Origin: PALSA-1353 sp050014015
GTDB taxonomy: Bacteria > Planctomycetota > Phycisphaerae > Tepidisphaerales > Tepidisphaeraceae
Direction: 5' to 3'
DNA: 64,000 bases
NCBI GenBank assembly: GCA_050014015.1
Contig: JBEKEC010000021.1
Span: 1 to 64,000 of the forward strand
A program made the translations under genes and the position numbers. This document shows, one piece after another, positions 1 through 8,156 of the stretch. How positions within the stretch are numbered: the first letter of the stretch is position 1; every line of letters begins with the position of its first letter. The notes under the pieces were generated by a model. It worked only from the letters and a program-made list of their open reading frames with translations. It ran no database searches and was not told where the DNA came from.

Positions 1-306
1 TTCACCATCCTGGCGGCGAACTTCAACCAGCCGGTCACCGGCTGGGACCAGGGCGACTTCAACTACGACGGACTGGTGAACGCCGCCGACTTCACCGACT
101 TGGCGGCGAACTTCAACCAGAGCGACAGCGGCGCGGCCGTGTCGGCCGGCGACGTCGCGGCCCTGGACGCCTTCGCCGCAGCCAACGGATTGTCCTTACC
201 GACTTCCAGTGTGCCGGAGCCGGCGAGCGGGTCCATTGTGGTGATGGCTGGATTGGGAATTCTCCGCCGGCGACGACGCGGACTGTGCGGCGGAATGCAG
301 GGCTGA
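1..306 (+). CDS. PEP-CTERM protein with dockerin-like module (3' end only)
   Basis: The gene enters from the left edge in frame 1 and stops with TGA at 304-306. The visible 101 residues hold one and a half dockerin-like segments (FTILAANFNQ, then GDFNYDGLVNAADFTDLAAN), an Ala-rich linker, and a PEP-CTERM signal: SSVPEPAS, a short hydrophobic stretch, then an Arg run (ILRRRRRG). Proteins of this kind are exported and carry a C-terminal signal thought to be processed by an exosortase; no exosortase is in the window. The hydrophobic segment is shorter than in the other copies and the tail after the Arg run (LCGGMQG) is unusual, so sorting may be impaired. The last 230 bases are nearly the same as the 3' ends of the genes at 524-3619 and 39562-45186. 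The function of the missing N-terminal part cannot be judged. Confidence 0.85.
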   Translation, partial: FTILAANFNQPVTGWDQGDFNYDGLVNAADFTDLAANFNQSDSGAAVSAGDVAALDAFAAANGLSLPTSSVPEPASGSIVVMAGLGILRRRRRGLCGGMQG

Positions 307-523
307 TGGACCGAGGGATTTTGAACCGGCCCGCGCGATCCCGCTATTGATTGGCGACCCCTGATTCGCCTTTGCTGAACAACCTCACCTCCGGGCTATC
401 TCTTTCAGGAGTCTGCAAAATTCTTTTGTGTTCTTGCTCCGGCGTTGGTAGACTGCGGTCGCTAAAAAGGTCGGACACTTCGTTCCGTCTTGGCATTTGG
501 GCAATCATTCGGGAGGTAGGAAA

Positions 524-3500
524 ATGAACAAGCAGCATGCGCGCGGACGGAAGCGTCTGGGTTCGGGGCTTTTTTTGGCGGCGGCTGCCGCGGCCCTCTG
601 GCCGATTCGCTCGGCGCAGGCCGCGACTGATACTTGGACCAGCACCACGGGCGGCAACTGGACGACCACCGGGGATTGGAGTTCACACGCCGCGCCCACC
701 GCCGGGCAGGATGTCTCTATCACCACTTCCTTCACCGGCTCACAGACGATCACGTTCAACAGCGCCCTGGGGCTGACTTACAATACCGTGACGGTCGATG
801 CCACCGGCGGCGGGACCAACACATTGTTGATGTCAGCCAACAACCTCAACGTCAGCGACTACGAGGTCATCGGAAATACCGGCGTCGGCTCGTTCAACCA
901 AACCGGCGGATCGAATACCATAGCATCGACATCGACCTTTGGGTTTTACCTCGGCAACAACACCAGCGGCGCGGGCAGTTACACCTTGGCCAACGGCGCC
1001 ACCCTCTCTTCGCCTATTGAGTACATTGGAGCTGCAGGCAGCGGCACCTTCAACCAGAATGGCGGATCGAATACGGTCAGCCAATATTTGGATGTCACTT
1101 ACTTTTCCGGCAGTACCGGCGAGTACACTTTGTCCAACGGCACGCTAAATGCGAGCAGCGAGGAGATCGGATACGGCGGCACAGGGACTTTCACGCAGAA
1201 CGGCGGTACGAACACCGACGGAGGGTTGAGCCTCGGCGTTCTTGCCGGCAGCGCGGGCAGTTACACCTTGACCAATGGTATTGTTGGGGGAGCCGATGAG
1301 TATATTGGGGGGTTCGGCAGCGGCAGTTTTATTCAAAATGGCGGCACGAACTCCATTGCGGGGGAGTCCGGGCTGCTCGTCGTCGCCGTCCAAGCTGGCG
1401 GCACGGGCAGTTACACCCTCAACAACGCTGGTACGCTAAACTCTGCAGAGATCGACGTGGGCGGGTGGGCAGGTGGCGCCGGAGGCGCCGGAACATTCAC
1501 TCAAACCGGCGGGACGCTAACCACCTCTACGCTGGTCGTCGGATATAGCAGCGTGGGACAATTCTCCATCTCCGGCGGAACGCTTAATGCCTCCGATGCG
1601 TACGTCGGCTATAGCGCCGGTGGATTCGGGATATTCTCTGTCAGCGGGAGCGCCGTCGTCCAAATCGGCGGAGAGCTGCAGCTGGTCAACGGCATCCTAA
1701 ACGTCAATGACAGCGGCATCGGCGCGGGCACTCCCCTCCAATACGGTTCCCTCGTACTCCCCGCCTCCGGACAAACCGCCGCAATCGAAAGCCTCGGCGG
1801 CGCCGGCATCAACGGCGCGGGCCTTGACATGAACGGCGGCGGAACCCTCCTCCTGATCGGGACCAACAACTTCTACAGCGGTGGCACCACCATCGCCAGC
1901 GGCAGCACGATTCAGGTTGGCGGCCCGGGCGGAGGAAGCGGCTACAGCGCCTACGGCAGCATCCCCGCAACGGGCAATGTCGATGATGAGGGATCGCTTT
2001 TCTTCTGCCAATCCAACAACATTATCCTTAGCGGCGTGATCAGCGGCGCGGGAGCCGTCGTCGAAGCCGGCAGCGGCACCACCACCCTGAGCGGCATCAA
2101 CACCTACTCCGGCCAAACCAACGTTTTTCTTGGAACGCTCGCCGTCAGCGGAGAGCTTTATCACGGCGTCGGCTCGGCTCCCAACGTCAACGTCAGCGGC
2201 GGCACGCTGGCCGGCACCGGCACGATTCATTCCGGCATCACCCTGAACTACGGAACCATCGCCCCCGGTCTGGCCGGTTCCACGCTCAGCGCGGATGGCA
2301 GCCTCACCGATAACGGCGGGAACCTTCAATTCGACGTGGGCACAAATTCCGCCAGCATGCTCGCCCTCGGCGGAACCGCCAGTTTTGCCGGCGATGCCAC
2401 GGTTACCTTCACGCTCTCCGGCGCGCCTGTTTCCGGCTCGGTGTTTACGATTCTTACCAGCACGGGCCTGAGCGGGACCGGCTCGCTCGACCTTACCCCG
2501 ACCGTCATCGGACCTGATACCCTCACGCCCTCCGTAAGCGGAAACAACCTCATCGTCACCGTCTCCGGGGCCCTCGTCGGACCGGCGTCGCTGACCTGGA
2601 ACAACGCCGGCGGCACCGCTCCAAGCGACGGCCAGACCTGGGATATCAGCAACTACAACTGGAACAACGGCTCCGCTGCCACGCTCTACGCCGATGGCGA
2701 CAATGTCACGTTTAACGACTCCAACAACGCCACCTCCAACGAAGGGTATAATCCCAATGCCTACAACGTGACGCTCAACTCCGCCGTTTCTCCGGCATCC
2801 ATTGTCGTGAACAACAGTTTGGGCGACTACACCATCACCGGCACGGGCATAATCGCCGATGCCGGGGCGTTCACAAAATCCGGCACTGGTACGCTGACCC
2901 TCGGCACGGCCCTGAGCGTCGGCAGCATGAGCATCACCGCTGGAACCGTGAAGCTGGCATCCGGCGTCTCCGGCGGCACCGGCCCCGCCGTCACCAGCAC
3001 CATCGACCTCACGTCGGTGTCGATCACCGGCACCGGCCAACTCGATGTGAACAACAACCACATCATCATCACCTACGGCGCCACCGATCCGTTCTCGACC
3101 ATCGCCAACTACATCGCCTCCGGCTACAACGGCGGCCACTGGAACGGCCCGGGCATCATTTCCACGGCGGCCCAGACCAAGACCAACGGCCTGTCCTACG
3201 GCCTCGGCTATGCCGACGGGGCGGACGGCAAGGTTTCCGGCCTGGTCTCCGGCCAAATCGAAGTGGCCTACACGCTTCTCGGCGACGCCAATCTGGACGG
3301 CATAGTCAACGCCGCCGACTTCACCATTCTGGCGGCCAACTTCAACCAGACCGTCACCGGTTGGGACCAGGGCGATTTCAACTTCGACGGAATAGTCAAC
3401 GCCGCCGACTTCACCGACCTGGCGGCGAATTTCAACCAAAGCGACAGCGGCGCGGCCGTGTCGGCCGGCGACGTCGCGGCCCTGGACGCCTTCGCCGCAG

Positions 3501-3619
3501 CCAACGGCATCAGCCTGACAAGCGTTCCGGAGCCGGCCTCAATGGGTCTGCTGGCCCTGGGCGCCATCGGCGGATTGGCGCGGCGACACCGCCGCCGACG
3601 CAAATCCGATAACCAATGA
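524..3619 (+). CDS. Autotransporter-type beta-strand repeat protein with dockerin-like module and PEP-CTERM signal
   Basis: A 1031-residue predicted surface or secreted protein. The start at 524 is chosen because GGGAGG lies just upstream; a TTG at 497 is the only earlier option. Residues 1-34 form a signal peptide (basic MNKQHARGRKR, hydrophobic core, cleavage near AQA). Residues about 110-390 are imperfect Gly/Ser/Thr/Asn-rich repeats with the pattern FTQNGGTN then YTLSNGTL. Two autotransporter-associated beta-strand repeats follow near residues 443-468 (GTNNFYSGGTTI) and 522-543 (GINTYSGQT). A dockerin-like pair (DANLDGIVNAADFT and GDFNFDGIVNAADFT) lies at about 915-970. The PEP-CTERM signal (VPEPAS, hydrophobic segment, Arg/His run) ends the protein. 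The fold is probably a long beta-helix. The high Ser/Thr content makes it a possible glycosylation target; no enzymatic motif is visible. Confidence 0.9.
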   Translation: MNKQHARGRKRLGSGLFLAAAAAALWPIRSAQAATDTWTSTTGGNWTTTGDWSSHAAPTAGQDVSITTSFTGSQTITFNSALGLTYNTVTVDATGGGTNTLLMSANNLNVSDYEVIGNTGVGSFNQTGGSNTIASTSTFGFYLGNNTSGAGSYTLANGATLSSPIEYIGAAGSGTFNQNGGSNTVSQYLDVTYFSGSTGEYTLSNGTLNASSEEIGYGGTGTFTQNGGTNTDGGLSLGVLAGSAGSYTLTNGIVGGADEYIGGFGSGSFIQNGGTNSIAGESGLLVVAVQAGGTGSYTLNNAGTLNSAEIDVGGWAGGAGGAGTFTQTGGTLTTSTLVVGYSSVGQFSISGGTLNASDAYVGYSAGGFGIFSVSGSAVVQIGGELQLVNGILNVNDSGIGAGTPLQYGSLVLPASGQTAAIESLGGAGINGAGLDMNGGGTLLLIGTNNFYSGGTTIASGSTIQVGGPGGGSGYSAYGSIPATGNVDDEGSLFFCQSNNIILSGVISGAGAVVEAGSGTTTLSGINTYSGQTNVFLGTLAVSGELYHGVGSAPNVNVSGGTLAGTGTIHSGITLNYGTIAPGLAGSTLSADGSLTDNGGNLQFDVGTNSASMLALGGTASFAGDATVTFTLSGAPVSGSVFTILTSTGLSGTGSLDLTPTVIGPDTLTPSVSGNNLIVTVSGALVGPASLTWNNAGGTAPSDGQTWDISNYNWNNGSAATLYADGDNVTFNDSNNATSNEGYNPNAYNVTLNSAVSPASIVVNNSLGDYTITGTGIIADAGAFTKSGTGTLTLGTALSVGSMSITAGTVKLASGVSGGTGPAVTSTIDLTSVSITGTGQLDVNNNHIIITYGATDPFSTIANYIASGYNGGHWNGPGIISTAAQTKTNGLSYGLGYADGADGKVSGLVSGQIEVAYTLLGDANLDGIVNAADFTILAANFNQTVTGWDQGDFNFDGIVNAADFTDLAANFNQSDSGAAVSAGDVAALDAFAAANGISLTSVPEPASMGLLALGAIGGLARRHRRRRKSDNQ

Positions 3620-3782
3620 CGTAATTCGAAAGCTACTTCGCAAGGGCTGCTCGTCTGACCGGCGGCATCGATAAACACCGCATCATTAGCCCGAATTATT
3701 CTTTGACCCCCGCGCGCGACGGGCCTCTTTGTGGTTTAATTCATTCGACCAAGAAGAGTTAAGCCCAGCAAGGAGGCCGCGT

Positions 3783-5123
3783 ATGTCGTCGCAGGGTGCA
3801 CAGCAGCTTTCGTTCGATTTTCTCCCAGATTTGCCGGTCGTTGTCCAGCCCTCGGAAGGTCAACTTTCTTGCGATGCCGGGCTGTTGCCGCTGCGGCAGT
3901 TTGATCAGCGATGGAAATACACCGCCCGCATGACCCGGTGTCTATACGATCCCAAACCCTCGCGGGAGCAGTCGCTGGATTCGATGTTGCGGCAGAGGGT
4001 TTTCGGCATCCTGGCCGGCTACGAGGACTGCAACGATCACGACACGTTGCGAGACGATCCGGTTTTCAAGCTGATCGCCGACCGCCTCCCGGATGACAAG
4101 GCGTTGGCCAGCCAGCCGACGCTCAACCGCTTTGAGAACCTGGCCACGCCGGCGGTTTTGCAGAAGTTGATCGACTTCACCATCGCCACCGGCATCGAAC
4201 GATTGAAACAGAAACACGGCGGCTTACTACCGGCATCGATCACGCTCGATCTGGATCCCACGGATGATCCCACCCATGGCCATCAACAGCTCACGCTTTT
4301 CCACGGATACTTCGGACAATACCAATACTTTCCCCTGATCCTCTCCGAGCCGACGACCAAGGCGGAAGGCAAAGCCTCCGCGCACGTGTTTGTCGCCTGG
4401 CTGCGGCCGGGGACGGTTCACGCGGCGCTGGGGGCCGAGGACGATCTGATGCGGGTCGTCAACGCCCTGCGGGCAGAACGTCCCGACATCGCCATTGCGG
4501 AGGCTTTGCCTTCCGCTCACGTCCGCGGCGACGCGGGCTTCGGCATCCCCAAAATGTACGAGGTTTGCGAGCAAAACGGGCTGACTTACACCTTCGGATT
4601 CTCCACCAATGCCCGGCTCAAGACACTCACCGAGGGCCTGATGGAGCAAGCCGTCGAACGGTACGAACAATCGCAGCAAAAGCAGCGGTTGTTCGATTGC
4701 TTCCAGTACCAGGCCGAAACGTGGGGCCGTACTCGCACCCTCGTCGCCAAGGCCGAGTGCCACGAGCAGGGAACCAACTTGCGTTTCGTCGTCACCAATC
4801 GGCCGGCAGTCGTCTCATCCGAGGACGGCCAACTCCAGTACGACGATTACATCCAACGCGGCGAAAGCGAACAGCGCATGGACGAGATGAAAAATGGATT
4901 GAAGATGGACCGCCTGAGCTGTCACCGCTTCATGGCCAACTTCTTCCGCCTTCTGCTGCACGCCGCCGCCATGAACCTCCTGAACGCCGCCCGCGATGAT
5001 AAAACCCTGCCGGAAGTGCTCCGCGTCGGCCAGCCCTGCACCTGGCGAACCCATGTCATCAAGGTCGCCGCCGTGATTGTGCAAAGCACCCGCCGAATCC
5101 TGGTCAAACTGGCGGGCAACTGA
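3783..5123 (+). CDS. IS1380-family-like transposase
   Basis: A 446-residue DDE transposase, full length for the IS1380 family. The start at 3783 has a strong AAGGAGG site eight bases upstream; a TTG at 3729 is less likely. The DDE residues appear as DLDPTDDPTHGHQQ near residue 154, RGDAGFG near 249, and the Glu in the YIQRGESEQRMDEMK segment near 360. The reading frame is intact, so the enzyme could be active. Flanking sequence was searched by eye for terminal inverted repeats and a target duplication, but none was convincing. The right side runs into the damaged TPR pseudogene: homology to its intact paralogue resumes at about 5198, so the right end of the element is at or before that point. 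Family assignment is from motif recognition. Confidence 0.85.
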   Translation: MSSQGAQQLSFDFLPDLPVVVQPSEGQLSCDAGLLPLRQFDQRWKYTARMTRCLYDPKPSREQSLDSMLRQRVFGILAGYEDCNDHDTLRDDPVFKLIADRLPDDKALASQPTLNRFENLATPAVLQKLIDFTIATGIERLKQKHGGLLPASITLDLDPTDDPTHGHQQLTLFHGYFGQYQYFPLILSEPTTKAEGKASAHVFVAWLRPGTVHAALGAEDDLMRVVNALRAERPDIAIAEALPSAHVRGDAGFGIPKMYEVCEQNGLTYTFGFSTNARLKTLTEGLMEQAVERYEQSQQKQRLFDCFQYQAETWGRTRTLVAKAECHEQGTNLRFVVTNRPAVVSSEDGQLQYDDYIQRGESEQRMDEMKNGLKMDRLSCHRFMANFFRLLLHAAAMNLLNAARDDKTLPEVLRVGQPCTWRTHVIKVAAVIVQSTRRILVKLAGN

Positions 5124-5140
5124 CCTTGGTGGCCCCTGTA

Positions 5141-5616
5141 TCAAGCCGTCGGCAAACGGTCCCTGAACTTCTCGTGCGGCCCCTGATTCCACCACAATCC
5201 GGTTAATCGCATCGATGGATACCAGGGGCTGTCCTCTCGCTCCAGCAGCCACCGCCATTCCGGCACAAACTGAAGCATTGCCCACACCGGCCTGGCCAGT
5301 GCCCCCGCCAAATGCGGCACGGAGGTATCGGTGGTAATGATCAGGTCCATCAATGACATCACGGCCGCGGTGTCCGCAAAGTCGATCAGCTCCGGTCCCA
5401 GATCGACCAATTCCAATCCCACCGGCGGATCAAATCGACTGCAAGGTCTTTGCGTCCCATGCGATGGGCAATCATTCCCAGATTGTGCATTGCACCGGCA
5501 TGAGCCGGGTGGCGGGCGAGGATCTGCCGGTAAAGCTGCTCTGCCTCCGGCAACCGCCCGCCCCGATGGTGCCGCATTGCCGGATCGAAGGCCTGTTGGA
5601 TCGTGACTTGGGCCAG
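5141..5616 (-). pseudogene. Deletion-scarred TPR/GT9-like glycosyltransferase pseudogene
   Basis: A broken copy of the gene at 8157-9830. The N-terminal part, about 60 residues after the lost start (AQVTIQQAFD through DLAVDLIRR), is joined directly to the C-terminal part (GLELVDLGPELIDFADTAAV through SPWYPSMRL). The join at 5426-5430 is CGGAT. In the intact paralogue the same five bases occur at 8484-8488 and 9640-9644, so 1156 bases were lost between a short direct repeat. 1156 is not a multiple of three, and the two halves are indeed in different frames. The start codon is also lost: the paralogue's ATG at 9830 corresponds to CTG here at 5616-5614. Homology ends at about 5198 on the side facing the transposase, and the original C-terminus is missing. 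This cannot make a working enzyme. Confidence 0.85.
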
Positions 5617-5659
5617 GAGCGGAGCAATCTTATACTGCCGGTGTGATTTCGCGATCCGG

Positions 5660-8152
5660 TCAGCTCTTGGCGGAAACCGTTTCACGCCAGGTCCGCCAGA
5701 TCTCGCGATAAGCCGCCTCGATATTGCGGGCGAATCTGGGCGCATTCATCAGCGGCGATTGTTCCATCCGCCGGCGGAGAGTTGAACGAAGTTCTCCGAG
5801 CTTTGGCAAGTCCTTGGCCAACTCCATCGCGATCCGCACGTATTGTTCCGGCGTGTGGGCGATCAGTTCCGTCAGGCCAAGATTGGTCAACTGCGAAAGC
5901 CCGGCACGTCCAACCACTGTTTTGCCAACCAGCGTTATCACGGGAACGCCCATCCAATAGGAGTCCAGGCTGGTGCTGTGGCCGTTGTAGGGAAAACTGT
6001 CCAGGCTCAGGTCGATGCCGTGGTATAGCTGAAGATACCCTTGGCGAGACTTACGCGGAATAAACTCGACTCGCCCGGGTTCAATCCCTTCCTGGGAGAG
6101 GCGCTCCAGCGTCCGCTCCCGATGGCTCCCGTGGGGGACCAGCAGCAGCAGTCGCGAGTTTTCCACCTGCAGCAGCACCTGAGCCCAGAGGGCGAGAACG
6201 CCGTCGTTGACCTTGCAAAAAGTATTCAGGCACCCGAACGTAACAAACCCCGTCTCCAGAGCCGGGAGCGAATTGACGGGAATGTCCCGATTCTCCAGCG
6301 GATCGAAGCACCAGAAGCTGTCGGGAAGACGTATCGTCCGCTCACTGTAGACCGACTCATCCATGCCCGGAGGATCGAGATACGGATCGCTTAGGCGATA
6401 GTCGATCGTGCTCAGCCCCGTGCCGCCGGGGTAACCTGCGAACGTCACCTGCACGGGGGCGGGCTTGCGGGCGAAAACCAGCAGGCGGTTGTTGGCCGTG
6501 TGCAGCGCCAAGTCCACCAGGATGTCGATCCGGTCCTCGCGAATTTGTTTGGCCACTTGGTCATCGGAGAGTCCGACGACGTTGCGCCAGCAGTCGGCGC
6601 TTTGCTGAAACCGGCTGGTGATCACATCGGGAAGGGGCACTTGAGCGTAGCAAGTGATATCCATCTGCCGGCGATCATGATGCAGAAACAAAGGCAGGAG
6701 ATTTCGGCCGACTGGATGATCTCGGAAATCCGGCGAGACATAGCCAATCCGCAGACGACGATCGGCGCTAGGGTCGTTGGAATGGATCTGAATGAATTTC
6801 TGTAGTGGCTCGGCATGCTGGCGATTCCACCGGCCCTGTTCTTCTGCGATGGCCTGGGCGTCATAACCGGGATGATAGTGCATCGCGAAGACGAGATTGC
6901 TGTGGGCTTCGGCATAGTTGGGCTTAAGGGCAATGGACTGGCGAAAAGCGGTGATGGCCTCATCAAGTTGCCCTTTGTCCTTCAGGACATTGGCGAGGTT
7001 GTTGTGGGCTTCGGCCAAGTTGGGGTTGATGGCAATGGCTTGGCGATAGGCGGCGATGCCTTCATCGAGTTGTCCCATGTCTTTTAGAGCATTGCCGAGA
7101 TTATTGTGGGCTTCAGCGTAGTTGGGCCGGAGGGCGATGGCTTGGCCACAGGCGGCAATGGCTTCATCGAGTTGCCGTTTCTCGTTCAGCGCACTGCCGA
7201 GGTTATTGTGGGCTTCGGGCGAATTGGGGTTGAGCGCAATGGCCTGGCGAAAGGCGGCGATGGCCTCGTCGAGTCGTCCCTTGTCTTTCAGGGCATTGCC
7301 CAGATTGCTGGGGGCCTCGGCGTAGTCGGGCTTGAGTGCGATGGCCTGGCGATAGGCGGCGATGGCCTCGACGAGTTGCCCTTTATCTTTTAGTGCGCTG
7401 CCGAGGTTGTTGTAGGCCTCGGCCAAGTTGCGATTGAGCACAATGCCTTGGCGACAGGCGGCAATGGCCTCATCCAGTTGTCCCTTGTCTCTCAGAGCGT
7501 TGCCGAGATTGCTGTGGGCTTCTGCATAGTTGGGGCGCAGTGCGAAGGCCTGACGATAGGCGGCGATGGCCTCATCGAGTTGTCCCTTTTCTTTCAGCGC
7601 GCTGCCGAGATTGTTGTGGGCTTCGGGAAAGTTGGGATTGAGCGCAATAGCCTGGCGACAGGCGGCAATGGCCTCGTCGAGTCGCCCCTTGCCTCTCAGG
7701 GCATTGCCTAAACTGCTGTGGGCTTCGGCAAAGTTGGGACTGAGGGCGATGGCTTGTCGATAGGCGGCAATGGCCTCGTCCAGTTGTCCACTGTCTCTCA
7801 GGGCACTGCCGAGATTGTGGTTCGCTTCGGGGTAATTCGGCTTCAGCGCGGTTGCCTGGCGAAAGGCGGCGATGGCCTCATCGAGTTGTCCTTTGTCTTT
7901 CAGGGCAATGCCCAGATTATAGTGGGCCTCGGCCCAGATGGGCCTGAGGGCGATGGCCCTACGGATCAAATCGACTGCGATGTCATTCCGTCCGAGGAGA
8001 TGGGCGGTCACTCCCAGATAATGCATCGCACCGGAATGCTCCGGCTGGCGAGCGAGGATCTGCCGGTAAAGCTGCTCGGCTTCCTCCAATCGCCCGGCCA
8101 GTTGGCGCCGTACCGCCAGATCGAAGGCCTGTTGGATCGTGAGTTGGGCCAT
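5660..8152 (-). CDS. TPR protein with O-GlcNAc-transferase-like (GT41) domain
   Basis: An 830-residue protein. Residues 1-65 carry one or two diverged TPR units, 66-405 hold ten regular 34-residue TPRs (consensus LGNALKDKGQLDEAIAAYRQ), then a partial unit, and the GT41-type catalytic region fills about 450-830. Typical segments of that domain are LRIGYVSPDFRDH, DRIDILVDLALHT, KPAPVQVTFAGYPGGTG, VTFGCLNTFCKVN, DLSLDSFPYNGHSTS and MGVPVITLVGKTVVGRAG. GT41 enzymes transfer a sugar to Ser/Thr of proteins; donor and target here are unknown. No signal peptide is seen, so it should be cytoplasmic. The start at 8152 (MAQLTIQQAF) is chosen because the paralogue at 9830 starts the same way; an in-frame start at 8194 would overlap the upstream gene. 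It begins four bases after the stop of the 8157-9830 gene, so the two are probably one operon. Confidence 0.88.
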   Translation of the reverse strand: MAQLTIQQAFDLAVRRQLAGRLEEAEQLYRQILARQPEHSGAMHYLGVTAHLLGRNDIAVDLIRRAIALRPIWAEAHYNLGIALKDKGQLDEAIAAFRQATALKPNYPEANHNLGSALRDSGQLDEAIAAYRQAIALSPNFAEAHSSLGNALRGKGRLDEAIAACRQAIALNPNFPEAHNNLGSALKEKGQLDEAIAAYRQAFALRPNYAEAHSNLGNALRDKGQLDEAIAACRQGIVLNRNLAEAYNNLGSALKDKGQLVEAIAAYRQAIALKPDYAEAPSNLGNALKDKGRLDEAIAAFRQAIALNPNSPEAHNNLGSALNEKRQLDEAIAACGQAIALRPNYAEAHNNLGNALKDMGQLDEGIAAYRQAIAINPNLAEAHNNLANVLKDKGQLDEAITAFRQSIALKPNYAEAHSNLVFAMHYHPGYDAQAIAEEQGRWNRQHAEPLQKFIQIHSNDPSADRRLRIGYVSPDFRDHPVGRNLLPLFLHHDRRQMDITCYAQVPLPDVITSRFQQSADCWRNVVGLSDDQVAKQIREDRIDILVDLALHTANNRLLVFARKPAPVQVTFAGYPGGTGLSTIDYRLSDPYLDPPGMDESVYSERTIRLPDSFWCFDPLENRDIPVNSLPALETGFVTFGCLNTFCKVNDGVLALWAQVLLQVENSRLLLLVPHGSHRERTLERLSQEGIEPGRVEFIPRKSRQGYLQLYHGIDLSLDSFPYNGHSTSLDSYWMGVPVITLVGKTVVGRAGLSQLTNLGLTELIAHTPEQYVRIAMELAKDLPKLGELRSTLRRRMEQSPLMNAPRFARNIEAAYREIWRTWRETVSAKS
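6938..7957 (-). repeat. Ten tandem 102-bp units encoding TPR motifs
   Basis: Inside the TPR-GT41 gene, ten consecutive 102-base units encode ten 34-residue TPRs (residues 66-405). Similarity is high at DNA level as well as protein level; phrases such as ggcgatggcctcgtcgag recur in most units. This points to recent expansion by slippage or unequal exchange and makes copy-number variation between strains likely. Confidence 0.8.
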
Positions 8153-8156
8153 GCCG

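Noticed and set aside
1697..3439. 580-codon minus-strand open frame opposite the PEP-CTERM gene
   Set aside because: It mirrors a GC-rich repeat gene, has no domain or translation site, and its sequence is low-complexity Gly/Val/Ala/Asp-rich. The plus-strand gene has signal peptide, repeats and sorting signal.
3620..5200. Terminal inverted repeats and target duplication for the IS1380-like element
   Set aside because: Candidate words (for example CCCCTGATTC at 5176 and 355) did not form a consistent pair on the two sides of the transposase gene.
6938..7957. Regular 102-bp repetition resembling an array
   Set aside because: Not a CRISPR: there are no unique spacers, and every unit encodes a TPR motif in the reading frame.
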